A model generated the notes under the pieces. The model worked only from the letters and a program-made list of their open reading frames with translations, was not told where the DNA came from and did no database searches. From a virus: 33,905 nucleotides of DNA. This document shows, piece by piece, positions 24,376 through 31,808 of this stretch (position 1 is its first letter; the number at the start of each line of letters is the position of its first letter). The translations under genes were made by a program, and so were the position numbers. The DNA is taken from IMG/VR virus record IMGVR_UViG_3300009184_002272, positions 1 through 33,905 of that record; one strand, 5' to 3'.

Positions 24376-24639
24376 ATGACTGAGAAACTGTTTAGCAACG
24401 CTATTGAAGCCCGAGAACTCATCTCGTCTCTCCGTATCCAATTGGGCCGCATGCCCTACAATCCCGATCTTCGGAAATATTGCGATAATTTGGGCAAAAT
24501 GGTGTCAGACCTCAGTTCTGTAGAAGTTGAAGCCCGTCGGTCCCGCAGGACTGAAAAGTACGAAATCCAAGCAGGCAAGCTGGAAAAAGCTGTTGCACAT
24601 TTGCAACAACTCATGCTAATGCACCGACTTATGAGCTAA
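24376..24639 (+). CDS. 87-residue helical protein
   Basis: A small, mainly helical and possibly coiled-coil protein (start MTEKLFSNAIEARELISSL; later KLEKAVAHLQQLM). No family recognised. Two in-frame ATGs exist; 24370 lies upstream of the predicted +1, while 24376 is exactly at +1 of the sigma70 promoter, so a leaderless start at 24376 is preferred. There is no Shine-Dalgarno for either. It is separated from the MoxR gene by 113 bases that hold that gene's promoter. Confidence 0.65.
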   Translation: MTEKLFSNAIEARELISSLRIQLGRMPYNPDLRKYCDNLGKMVSDLSSVEVEARRSRRTEKYEIQAGKLEKAVAHLQQLMLMHRLMS

Positions 24640-24663
24640 ATTGCTAAAAAGGCAAAAAAGTGG

Positions 24664-24692
24664 TTGACTTTGGTATGCTTCTTAGCTATATT
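24664..24692 (+). promoter_or_regulatory. Sigma70-type promoter of the MoxR gene
   Basis: TTGACT (24664-24669), 17-base spacer, TATATT (24687-24692). The leader is about 54 bases, with TGGAG (24739-24743) before the ATG at 24753. Confidence 0.8.
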
Positions 24693-24752
24693 GAGAACAT
24701 AGAGATTGAGCAGCGAATTCTTTCTCTAGCATTTAATTTTGGAGCTTAAAAA

Positions 24753-25853
24753 ATGTCTCATGTTTCTGATACCCTGACTGTCACTTCGACTCAGGCTCGT
24801 AAGGCGCTTCTCACTGCATTTAAGGCGAAGCGTCCTGTTTTCTTGTGGGGCCCTCCGGGCATCGGTAAGTCTGAAGTTGTTGAAGAAATCACCGAAGAAC
24901 TCGGTGGTTACATGATCGATCTGCGTATGGCGCAGATGGAACCTACTGATATTCGTGGTATTCCTTACTTCAATAAGGAAAACAACAAGATGGACTGGGC
25001 TGAGCCTGTCGATCTTCCCAGCGAAGAACTCGCTGCACAGTACCCGATCGTCGTTCTCTTTCTTGACGAAATGAACTCGGCCCCGCCCGCAGTTCAGGCT
25101 GCTGGTTATCAGTTGATCCTCAATCGTCGTGTTGGTAAGTATAAGCTTCCTGATAACGTTGTTATCGTTGCTGCTGGTAACCGCGACAGTGACAAGGGTG
25201 TCACGTATCGCATGCCGATGCCGCTTGCTAATCGCTTCATTCACATTGAAATGCGCTACGACTTCAACGCTTGGCAGGTCTGGGCTGTGAACAAGGGCGT
25301 TCATCGTGACGTTGTTGGTTATCTCTCGTTCTCTAAGCAGGACGGTTATGACTTCGATGCGAAGGGTTCGTCTCGTGCATTCGCTACCCCGCGTTCGTGG
25401 GTGTTCGTGAGCGATCTGCTTGACGATGAAGAAAACATCGACAACGACACTCTGTTCAATCTCGTAGCAGGTGCAGTTGGTGACGGTCTCGCTACGAAGT
25501 TCATGGCACACCGTAAGGTTGCTGGTCGTATGCCCGAGCCTCTCTCTATTCTTGAGGGCAAGGTAAAGGACCTCAACGTCAAGGAAATCTCTGCGATGTA
25601 TTCGCTGACGATTTCTATGTGCTACGAACTGAAGGACGTGCTTGACAACAAGCGTGTCGATATGAAGAAGTTCCACGAAATGTGCGACAACTTCTTCGAA
25701 TACATGATGAAGAACTTCGAAACTGAACTGATCGTTATGGGTTCGAAGATTGCTCTTAAGACGTATAAGCTGCCGATTGAGCCTTCTCAGCTTAAGACGT
25801 TTGATGACTTCCACAAGAAGTACGGTAAGTACATTGTGGCGGCAGGCGACTAA
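24753..25853 (+). CDS. MoxR-type AAA+ ATPase
   Basis: A 366-residue protein with Walker A GPPGIGKS (33-40), Walker B VVLFLDEMN (~100-108), a sensor AAGNRD and an arginine-rich RMPMPLANRF segment, as in MoxR ATPases. MoxR proteins work with VWA-domain partners as chaperones that load metals or remodel complexes. The partner is encoded at 26493. It has its own sigma70 promoter, long leader and AGG-type ribosome site. Codon use is visibly biased to CGT, AAG, GAA, GGT and AAC, unlike the AT-rich codons of the first 17 kb, suggesting high expression. A strong hairpin follows the stop. Confidence 0.85.
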   Translation: MSHVSDTLTVTSTQARKALLTAFKAKRPVFLWGPPGIGKSEVVEEITEELGGYMIDLRMAQMEPTDIRGIPYFNKENNKMDWAEPVDLPSEELAAQYPIVVLFLDEMNSAPPAVQAAGYQLILNRRVGKYKLPDNVVIVAAGNRDSDKGVTYRMPMPLANRFIHIEMRYDFNAWQVWAVNKGVHRDVVGYLSFSKQDGYDFDAKGSSRAFATPRSWVFVSDLLDDEENIDNDTLFNLVAGAVGDGLATKFMAHRKVAGRMPEPLSILEGKVKDLNVKEISAMYSLTISMCYELKDVLDNKRVDMKKFHEMCDNFFEYMMKNFETELIVMGSKIALKTYKLPIEPSQLKTFDDFHKKYGKYIVAAGD

Positions 25854-25867
25854 AGCCTGGGCTCCAT

Positions 25868-25899
25868 GGGGAGGGGTTAGAGACAGCCCCTCCCCTTTT
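25868..25899 (+). terminator. Intrinsic terminator after the MoxR gene
   Basis: Perfect 9-bp stem GGGGAGGGG (25868-25876) / CCCCTCCCC (25887-25895), 10-base loop, then TTTT. The next gene is on the same strand 30 bases on with no clear promoter, so partial read-through is likely. Confidence 0.85.
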
Positions 25900-25928
25900 A
25901 TTACCTGTCTCTTTGAAAGGACCGCACA

Positions 25929-26216
25929 GTGTCTACTAAGAAATTCTTTACCTACAGCGTAGAACAGAAGCGTCTCCGTGATTGTCAGCTACGTATCAAT
26001 GGATTGACTGTTAGCGTCAATATGGGCCAACCGTATCAGTCCGAACTTAATCGGATGCTTGCTGCCCGTGCTGATATCCTCACCCGTATTTCTGCATCAG
26101 AATTAGCAGAAATGGAAACCTATGAAAATCGTGTCCTTACTCCCTATGAAAAGGCCGAAGAAGATAAGGCGATGAAAAAGTCAATGGAAGAAAACCGAGA
26201 CCGGCCCTCAATTTAA
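25929..26216 (+). CDS. Hypothetical protein (95 residues), GTG start
   Basis: GTG start with AAGGA 7 bases upstream. The product is charged and helical, rich in Glu/Arg/Met (SVEQKRLRDCQLRING; later AEEDKAMKKSMEENRDR), with no signal or membrane segment. It sits between the MoxR and VWA genes, so it may belong to the same system. No family recognised. Confidence 0.65.
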   Translation: MSTKKFFTYSVEQKRLRDCQLRINGLTVSVNMGQPYQSELNRMLAARADILTRISASELAEMETYENRVLTPYEKAEEDKAMKKSMEENRDRPSI

Positions 26217-26226
26217 GTAGGAATAA

Positions 26227-26454
26227 ATGACTGAAAATAAAATGAAGATCGTCTTTGCTCCGGGTTGTTTTGACGACTTTGACGGGACCCAAGAAGAAAT
26301 GAACGAACTACTTGCGGAAATCAATCGCATGATAGACAGTGGCGAGTTACTAGAGAACGCTGTCCCTGTGAGTGAGTTGGACCTTGATGACCTTCCCGAT
26401 GATGTGATTGAATGGCTTGAGGAAGATATCTCCCCAAAAAATACTCGACATTAA
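26227..26454 (+). CDS. Acidic 75-residue hypothetical protein
   Basis: Strongly acidic (VSELDLDDLPDDVIEWLEED near the C-terminus), preceded by AGGAA at good spacing. Acidic small phage proteins can mimic DNA or inhibit host factors, but nothing specific is seen. It ends just before the VWA gene's promoter. Confidence 0.6.
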   Translation: MTENKMKIVFAPGCFDDFDGTQEEMNELLAEINRMIDSGELLENAVPVSELDLDDLPDDVIEWLEEDISPKNTRH

Positions 26455-26457
26455 GGC

Positions 26458-26486
26458 TTGACTTTGGTCCTGTCTTATACTATATT
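26458..26486 (+). promoter_or_regulatory. Sigma70-type promoter with ATG at +1
   Basis: TTGACT (26458-26463), 17-base spacer, TATATT (26481-26486), then agtaac and ATG at 26493. The 12 bases TATATTAGTAAC are identical to those of the promoter at 17118. Confidence 0.75.
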
Positions 26487-26492
26487 AGTAAC

Positions 26493-27809
26493 ATGATCAA
26501 ACGAAAGGCTATCTCAATGAGCGATGTAATTTCCCCCGCTAAGAAAAAGCGTTCTCGCAGTAAGAAGTTTGAGAACCTCATCGGTCCTACCGATCCTAAG
26601 GTAGACAATGATGCTCGTGAGCGCATCATCACTTCTCGTATCAGTCTGTTGCTCAAGCACTCGTTCTTTGGCAACCTCGCTACTCGTCTTAAGCTGATCA
26701 ATGCTGACGAGTGGTGCACGACTGCTGCAACTGACGGTCTTAACTTCTACTACAACTCTCGCTTCATCATGATGCTTCGTCCGAAAGAAGTTGACTTCCT
26801 TGTCGGTCACGAGGTCCTTCACGTTGTCTATGATCATATGGGTCGCCGCGATCATCGTGATCCTGAAATCTGGAACATCGCCGATGACTATGCCGTGAAC
26901 GCTGACTTGAAGCGTCACAAGATCGGTGAATTCATCACTACTGTGCCTGCGTTGTATGAAGCAAAGTATGACGGCAAGCCTGCTGAGGAAATCTACGAAG
27001 ACCTCATGAAGAATGTGCAGTATATCAACATTGAGGATCTCCTCGACAAGATGCTTGATGATCACATTGATGGTGAGGGCGACGATGAGGGCGAAGGCGA
27101 AGGCGGCGACAAGAAGGGTAAGGGTCGTCCGAAACTGTCAGAAGCTGAAAAAGAACAAATCCGTCAGGAAGTGAAGCAGTCCATCATCAATGCTGCACAG
27201 CAAGCTGATGCTGGTTCTGTGCCCGCAGGGGTTCAGCGCATGATCAAGCAGATGACTGATCCTATCATGCCCTGGCGTGAACTCATTCAGACTAATCTGA
27301 CCTCTGCTATCAAGTCCGATTACTCTTGGATGCGTCCTTCTCGTCGCGGTTGGCACATGGATGCTGTCATGCCTGGCATGACCCCCGGTGAAGAAATCGA
27401 TGTTGATATCTATATCGACATGTCGGGTTCAATCAGCAACAAGCAGGGTATGCAGTTCCTTAGCGAAGTCGCTGGCATGATGGATGCGTTTGATGGTTAC
27501 AATCTCCGTGTGACTTGCTTCGATACTCGTTGCTACAACACTCAGGAGTTTTCTTCTGAAAACATGGATCGTATTGAAGAATACGAACTGAATGGTGGCG
27601 GTGGTACCGACTTTGATTGCATCTTTGATGACCTCAAAGAAGCTGGTCGTGTACCCAATCGGCTGATCGTCTTCACTGACGGTTATCCTTTCGGTTCGTG
27701 GGGCGATGCTGAATACTGCGACACGACTTGGATCATTCACGGTGATCCTAATCCGAACCCGCCCTTCGGTACGTTTGCACTCTACGACGATCATCGCAAG
27801 GGTAAGTGA
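26493..27809 (+). CDS. DUF2201/VWA-like metallopeptidase-like partner of MoxR
   Basis: N-terminal half: DUF2201-type putative metallopeptidase domain with HEVLH (106-110) and IADDYAVN. A Glu/Gly/Asp-rich low-complexity linker follows (~195-215). C-terminal half: VWA-like domain with the MIDAS start DMSGS (D309) and later FTDGYP. The protein is 438 residues from the ATG at 26493, which is exactly at the promoter's +1. An alternative start at 26517 (430 residues, MSDVISPAKK) has AAAGG 8 bases upstream. MoxR plus VWA pairs remodel or load metals into target complexes; the phage target is unknown. Same biased codon use as the MoxR gene. It overlaps the next gene by GTGA. Confidence 0.8.
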   Translation: MIKRKAISMSDVISPAKKKRSRSKKFENLIGPTDPKVDNDARERIITSRISLLLKHSFFGNLATRLKLINADEWCTTAATDGLNFYYNSRFIMMLRPKEVDFLVGHEVLHVVYDHMGRRDHRDPEIWNIADDYAVNADLKRHKIGEFITTVPALYEAKYDGKPAEEIYEDLMKNVQYINIEDLLDKMLDDHIDGEGDDEGEGEGGDKKGKGRPKLSEAEKEQIRQEVKQSIINAAQQADAGSVPAGVQRMIKQMTDPIMPWRELIQTNLTSAIKSDYSWMRPSRRGWHMDAVMPGMTPGEEIDVDIYIDMSGSISNKQGMQFLSEVAGMMDAFDGYNLRVTCFDTRCYNTQEFSSENMDRIEEYELNGGGGTDFDCIFDDLKEAGRVPNRLIVFTDGYPFGSWGDAEYCDTTWIIHGDPNPNPPFGTFALYDDHRKGK

Positions 27810-28039
27810 TTTACGAGTCACCTGACGGGGGAAAGACGGTCTATGCAAGAGAGCATGGATCGTCTACCCGTACCTTGATTAGGATAGACAAAAGTATAGA
27901 GAAAACTCGTCGCCTAATGCAGCGACGAGAGCATCTGTTAAAAATCTGCGAACTAGCAGAAACAAACCCTACAATCAACGACCAGCTACTCAAACTGGAA
28001 GAACTTTACATATTGGTTTGTGATGACAAAGACGATTGA
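27806..28039 (+). CDS. 77-residue hypothetical protein, GTG start
   Basis: Starts by GTGA overlap with the VWA gene, so translationally coupled. The product has a basic helical middle (KSIEKTRRLMQRREHLLKI) and an acidic end (VCDDKDD). No family recognised. Confidence 0.6.
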   Translation: MIYESPDGGKTVYAREHGSSTRTLIRIDKSIEKTRRLMQRREHLLKICELAETNPTINDQLLKLEELYILVCDDKDD

Positions 28040-28274
28040 AAATATTAATCTAGAAACTTGGTTTACTGAGCGGGAACTCTCAGTCAATCCAAAACACTTC
28101 ACTAAGACTTCTACACCGCTTACTCCCGAAGCAAAAGCGTGGATCCTAGAAAGGCTGCATGGTCGATTTTCCAAATACAGTAAAAGTGGAGCTACATTCT
28201 TAGAAGGTAGTGGTATTTACCCTACATTTGAAGACCCAAAAGAAGCCGTTTTCTACGAATTAGCGTGGGGATAA
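28023..28274 (+). CDS. Hypothetical protein (83 residues)
   Basis: The ATG at 28023 directly follows an in-frame GTG; both lie inside the previous gene, which it overlaps by 17 bases. Sequence features: TWFTERELSVNPKHF, then LTPEAKAWILERLHGRF and a Gly-rich end. No motif recognised. The next gene starts 64 bases later behind its own leader. Confidence 0.55.
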   Translation: MTKTIENINLETWFTERELSVNPKHFTKTSTPLTPEAKAWILERLHGRFSKYSKSGATFLEGSGIYPTFEDPKEAVFYELAWG

Positions 28275-28297
28275 AAATTTAGACATCGTTTTCTCCT

Positions 28298-28305
28298 GTT
28301 AAATA
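28298..28305 (+). promoter_or_regulatory. Putative late box GTTAAATA
   Basis: GTTAAATA, one base from GATAAATA, predicted +1 near 28311, leader with AAGGAG before the ATG at 28339. Confidence 0.4.
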
Positions 28306-28338
28306 CTTGTGCTATAAAAACCTTAAGGAGAAAACACA

Positions 28339-29031
28339 ATGGCTTTTTTAAGACACGTAGGTAAGCAAGGAGACCGCAAAGTAGCGGTAGTGTTCCGCGA
28401 AGTCCCTGGCGAACCGCACATGGCCTTGGTTGTTTACACTGAAACTCTAAATCGTAATATTCACGATCCACTCGTAAAATGTATTGAAAGTGATATCGGT
28501 CAGAACAGTGAAAACTTAGCCGAAGCCCTCAATCGTACTTTTACGACAGACGGACAAATTATTCTTCAGAAGCTACACGCTGAAGGAATGCTAAAGAAGG
28601 TTCAGACTGAACTTGTAGTCATGACCCCTGCCCCAAACACTAGAATCAAGTTGAATGAACTCAACAAGATTCTTGATGAAATGAAGATGGGCGAAGAAGC
28701 AGTCAAGAAGTTGGCTGACATGGACAGTCAGATGGGAATTCAAGATCCTGCTGCTGTTGCAAGACGTATGCGCGGGGACCTGGTTCCTGAATTAGATACT
28801 ACACCAATTCAAGCAGCGTCAGGCGATGCATTGGGCGACACTGCCCTTGCTGCTAATCTACGTCAGCAAGCTGAACGTATGAGCCGCGAAGCAAACGGTC
28901 TTCTAGTAGAAGCACAGCGTTTGATCGATCAAGCACGTGGACTTGACCCAGCTTCTGCTGCGCCGAAGATTGACTCAACTCCCGTAAAGACCAGAGGACG
29001 TCCTAAGAAAACTCCAGTATCAGCAGCTTAA
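28339..29031 (+). CDS. Conserved phage protein with AT-hook-like tail
   Basis: A 230-residue protein with strong AAGGAG. The N-terminal ~75 residues look globular (LRHVGKQGDRKVAVVFREV), the middle is helical (LNELNKILDEMKMGEEAVKKL), a second helical region is Gln/Ala/Arg-rich (~170-205), and the C-terminus is TRGRPKKTP, which matches the AT-hook core GRP flanked by basic residues. This suggests DNA binding, perhaps as an internal or regulatory protein. I recognise it as a type found in T4-like marine phages but know no function. Confidence 0.6.
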   Translation: MAFLRHVGKQGDRKVAVVFREVPGEPHMALVVYTETLNRNIHDPLVKCIESDIGQNSENLAEALNRTFTTDGQIILQKLHAEGMLKKVQTELVVMTPAPNTRIKLNELNKILDEMKMGEEAVKKLADMDSQMGIQDPAAVARRMRGDLVPELDTTPIQAASGDALGDTALAANLRQQAERMSREANGLLVEAQRLIDQARGLDPASAAPKIDSTPVKTRGRPKKTPVSAA

Positions 29032-29043
29032 GGTAAAACGTGA

Positions 29044-29340
29044 ATGTCACCTGAGTTTATGAGTAAATGGGAACGTTTACTGGAAGGTGTTGATAAGCAA
29101 AAGATTCCAATTGAATTCATCAAGAAATTAATTCTTAAACTCGAACGGAAACGACAACGCACTATCAATATTGAACGTCTACTAAAAGACGGACTTGATC
29201 CTGATCAAATAGAAGATGTAGTAAGTAAAGTACTTACTGAACTAGATGATGAGGTAACAAACATTGAGTTTATTCTCAATGTGCAATCTATAGCGGAAAC
29301 AGTACAACCGGAAACGGATCAATTATTGAGAGGACTATGA
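29044..29340 (+). CDS. Helical hypothetical protein (98 residues)
   Basis: Almost entirely helical and charged (EFIKKLILKLERKRQR; later DQIEDVVSKVLTELDDE). AAGGT lies ~10 bases before the ATG. It is ATGA-coupled to the DHFR gene, so probably expressed with the nucleotide genes. No family recognised. Confidence 0.65.
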   Translation: MSPEFMSKWERLLEGVDKQKIPIEFIKKLILKLERKRQRTINIERLLKDGLDPDQIEDVVSKVLTELDDEVTNIEFILNVQSIAETVQPETDQLLRGL

Positions 29341-29798
29341 AACTTATTTTAGCTTGTGACCCTGACGGGGGAATAGGCTATCAAAACAGATTGCCCTGGA
29401 CTAAAATCCAGGGCGATTTGCCAAGATTCAAACGACTTACTGATAATCAAACAGTTATAATGGGGCGTAATACTTGGGATAGCTTACCATATAAACCATT
29501 ACCCAACAGAATCAACATTGTCGTATCTTCTAGCCCTCTAGAAGCGGAACATCACAATGTAATCCGTGCGCCGGACTTGAGTTTTAATCGACCAGACGAT
29601 GTTACGTTTTGGTTAATAGGGGGTGCTAGATTAATTGAAAGCTGCTGGGAATATATAGACGAAGTACACCTGACTAAGGTGTATGACCATTACACTTGTG
29701 ATACCTATATAGATTTGCTATATGTAGAGCGTAATTTTGTCCGAACTTACAGTGAGGTTTTTTCGGATCATCTGTACGAGATTTGGAAAAGAAAATGA
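29337..29798 (+). CDS. folA: Dihydrofolate reductase
   Basis: A 153-residue protein with the DHFR hallmarks: GGIGYQNRLPW (Met20-loop region), catalytic D27 in GDLPRFK, MGRNTWDSLP (NADPH site), IVVSS and IGGARLIE. It reduces dihydrofolate to tetrahydrofolate, recycling the folate oxidised by the thymidylate synthase encoded next. Length is typical of bacterial and phage enzymes. ATGA overlaps on both sides show tight coupling with the upstream helical gene and the thyA gene. Confidence 0.93.
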   Translation: MKLILACDPDGGIGYQNRLPWTKIQGDLPRFKRLTDNQTVIMGRNTWDSLPYKPLPNRINIVVSSSPLEAEHHNVIRAPDLSFNRPDDVTFWLIGGARLIESCWEYIDEVHLTKVYDHYTCDTYIDLLYVERNFVRTYSEVFSDHLYEIWKRK

Positions 29799-30694
29799 AG
29801 CAATACCACGATTTATTACAAGACATTTTATTCAACGGTGAAGAGAAGGATGACCGAACTGGTGTAGGAACCATCAGTGTGTTTGGTCGCCAACTGAGAT
29901 TTGATTTGACAGAGGGTTTTCCGGCTATTACAACCAAGAAGCTAGCTTGGAAATCAGTCGTTAGTGAACTACTTTGGTTTTTAGAAGGGAGCAATGATGA
30001 GAGAAGACTTGCAGAAATTTTACACGGATCCAGAGATGATGCAAATAGCACAATCTGGACAGGAAATGCTCAAGCAGCTTATTGGACTCCGAAAGCGAGA
30101 CACGAAGGGGATTTGGGAAGAGTATATGGTGTTCAGTGGAGACGCTGGAACAAACACGTTGAACGGAAAAACTTCGGGCCAGCACACCTCGGCGGAAACA
30201 GAATAGCGGTTGATCAAACGGAAGTTGATCAGATTGCAAATCTAATTGACGGAATCAAGAATGATCCAAATGGACGTAGACACATCCTAACTGCATGGAA
30301 CGTAGCAGAACTTGATCAGATGGCTTTGCCTCCGTGTCATGTGCTGAGTCAATTTTACGTAAGTAAGGGCAAGTTAAGCTGTCATATGTATCAGCGCAGT
30401 GTTGATGTTTTCTTGGGTCTACCATTCAACATCGCATCCTATGCTCTACTTACTCACTTGATTGCTCAGGTATGTGATTTACGAGTAGGTGAATTGATTA
30501 TCTCTACCGGTGATACGCATATCTATTCTAATCATATTACACAGGTTAAGCAACAGCTAAACAGAGAACCAATGAAGTCACCTGTGCTTTTCCTCAATCC
30601 CGAAATAAAAAACATTGATAAATTCTCAATGGATGATATACTTTTATTTGACTATCAGAGTCATGGAACTATCAAAGCAGAGATGGCAGTATGA
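29795..30694 (+). CDS. thyA: Thymidylate synthase (ThyA type)
   Basis: A 299-residue protein with catalytic cysteine C181 in LPPCHVLSQFYV, QRSVDVFLGLPFNIASYA, and GDTHIYSNH for dUMP binding. It makes dTMP from dUMP using methylene-tetrahydrofolate. It is a little longer than E. coli ThyA (264) because of an insertion around KNFGPAHLGGNR, as in some phage enzymes. The ATG at 29795 overlaps the DHFR stop (ATGA); an in-frame TTG at 29783 is less likely. Confidence 0.93.
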   Translation: MKQYHDLLQDILFNGEEKDDRTGVGTISVFGRQLRFDLTEGFPAITTKKLAWKSVVSELLWFLEGSNDERRLAEILHGSRDDANSTIWTGNAQAAYWTPKARHEGDLGRVYGVQWRRWNKHVERKNFGPAHLGGNRIAVDQTEVDQIANLIDGIKNDPNGRRHILTAWNVAELDQMALPPCHVLSQFYVSKGKLSCHMYQRSVDVFLGLPFNIASYALLTHLIAQVCDLRVGELIISTGDTHIYSNHITQVKQQLNREPMKSPVLFLNPEIKNIDKFSMDDILLFDYQSHGTIKAEMAV

Positions 30695-30882
30695 ACCGCG
30701 AACAAATCATTAATAATATGTGCATGACCTTTCGACACGACTATGAACTCGTGATTAGTGAGGATGATCGTATGTACACACTTAATTCAGGTATGACAGT
30801 TCGAGAGCGTGAAGCTTTGTATCGTGATATGTCACAGGTCTTTGATAATACTCTTGCACCGTATATGGACCTCAATCAGTGA
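30691..30882 (+). CDS. 63-residue hypothetical protein
   Basis: ATGA overlap with thyA; acidic and helical (HDYELVISEDD; REREALYRDMSQVF). No family recognised. Its stop overlaps the GTG of the epimerase fragment (GTGA), so the fragment was once the next gene of this operon. Confidence 0.65.
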   Translation: MNREQIINNMCMTFRHDYELVISEDDRMYTLNSGMTVREREALYRDMSQVFDNTLAPYMDLNQ

Positions 30883-30986
30883 GAATTTTAGTAACCGGTG
30901 GTATGGGATTCATCGGTCATCACGTTGTATCTCAATTAGAAGACCTAGGACATAGAGTACCTCAAAGGTCACCCATTTTGGGATAA
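30879..30986 (+). pseudogene. 5' fragment of an NAD-dependent epimerase/dehydratase gene
   Basis: GTG start by GTGA overlap, then RILVTGGMGFIGHHVVSQL, the classic first strand and G-x-x-G-F-I-G turn of extended short-chain dehydrogenases such as GalE, plus EDLGHRV. The frame stops after 35 codons; the last ~8 residues no longer look like the family. No epimerase sequence follows. Full members have ~300 residues, so this is a truncated remnant. The stop codon lies inside a GATAAATA late box, suggesting that the promoter and lysis genes replaced the rest. Confidence 0.8.
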
Positions 30987-30989
30987 ATA
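30982..30989 (+). promoter_or_regulatory. Late promoter GATAAATA for the lysis pair
   Basis: GATAAATA overlapping the stop codon of the epimerase fragment; predicted +1 near 30995, leader of ~38 bases with an AGGGA-type site before the ATG at 31033. Confidence 0.6.
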
Positions 30990-31032
30990 AAGTTAAGACT
31001 TTTTACGTACAGAAAAGGGAATAACTAATATC

Positions 31033-31494
31033 ATGAATGTATTTTGGCTCATCGCACTGTTACCGCACTTCGTTATTACATTACTAATTGCTGCTGGTGT
31101 CGTGGGTCTGCTGGTAGCCTCTTTTGTTGGTAAAGTTACCTTCATCAAGCAATACAATCTTCCTATCAAGATTGTATCACTTGTACTGCTGGTATGCGGT
31201 ATCTATCTACAAGGCGCAGCAGGTTACAAAGCATCGACTGATAAAGCTGTAGCAGACCTTCAAGTAAAGCTAGCTAAAGCCGAAGCTAAGTCTGCGAAAA
31301 CAAATACTGAAATTGTTGAGAAGATAGTCACAGACACTCGGGTGATCCGAGAAAGGGGAAATACCGTGACTCAATATGTTGACCGCGAAATTGTCAAGTA
31401 TGATGAAAATTGTAAACTTCCTGTTGAGGTAATCCGCGCTCACAACGCAGCAGCAACACTAGACACCGGAAAGTTAGATGGAGATAAGAAGTGA
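31033..31494 (+). CDS. Putative inner-membrane spanin (Rz-like)
   Basis: A 153-residue protein with two hydrophobic segments (~8-34 and ~45-62), then a long charged coiled-coil-like helix (KAVADLQVKLAKAEAKSAKT, TEIVEKIV) and a soluble tail. The coiled-coil ectodomain and the overlapping downstream lipoprotein gene fit an i-spanin. Canonical Rz has a single membrane anchor, so two segments are unusual; if both span, the coiled coil is periplasmic only if the N-terminus is also outside. A late promoter lies upstream. An alternative is another small membrane protein with no lysis role. Confidence 0.6.
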   Translation: MNVFWLIALLPHFVITLLIAAGVVGLLVASFVGKVTFIKQYNLPIKIVSLVLLVCGIYLQGAAGYKASTDKAVADLQVKLAKAEAKSAKTNTEIVEKIVTDTRVIRERGNTVTQYVDREIVKYDENCKLPVEVIRAHNAAATLDTGKLDGDKK

Positions 31495-31763
31495 AGAAAT
31501 TAATGCTTCTACCTCTTGTCCTACTTTCAGGATGCGCTATTCACGCTGTTCCAGTAACACCTAAATTTCCAGAGGCTCCGGCAACATTACTAGAAAAATG
31601 TGCAGGGCTTAAAGAAGCTACTGAAGGCATGCGTCTTACCGAATTCACAAAGATAGTAGTTGATAACTATATTCTATATCACGAATGTAGCCGCAAAGTT
31701 GAGGGTTGGAACGAGTGGTATACTAAGCAAAAAGAAATCTTTGAGACCGCTACCAAAAAGTAA
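31491..31763 (+). CDS. Putative outer-membrane spanin lipoprotein (Rz1-like)
   Basis: A 90-residue protein from a GTG start that overlaps the previous stop (GTGA). MKKLMLLPLVLLSGC is a lipoprotein signal with lipobox LSGC and C15. A Pro-rich stretch follows (PVTPKFPEAP), as in many Rz1 proteins, then a helical C-terminal part with two more Cys. Paired with the coiled-coil membrane protein, it fits the o-spanin role of fusing inner and outer membranes at lysis. It is longer than lambda Rz1 (60). Confidence 0.65.
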   Translation: MKKLMLLPLVLLSGCAIHAVPVTPKFPEAPATLLEKCAGLKEATEGMRLTEFTKIVVDNYILYHECSRKVEGWNEWYTKQKEIFETATKK

Positions 31764-31778
31764 ATTGGGTCTTCCACT

Positions 31779-31786
31779 GATAAATA
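31779..31786 (+). promoter_or_regulatory. Late promoter GATAAATA
   Basis: GATAAATA, predicted +1 near 31792, leader of 17 bases with GGAAGG before the ATG at 31809. Confidence 0.6.
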
Positions 31787-31808
31787 CTTAACAAGATGGA
31801 AGGCTAAT

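Noticed and set aside
24726-25814. A 362-codon minus-strand frame opposite the MoxR gene
   Set aside because: It mirrors the biased codons of the real AAA+ gene; the translation shows no domain and is rich in His/Arg/Val as expected of an antisense shadow.
26514-27065. Minus-strand frame opposite the VWA gene
   Set aside because: Same cause: antisense to a codon-biased gene, with no start signal or motif.
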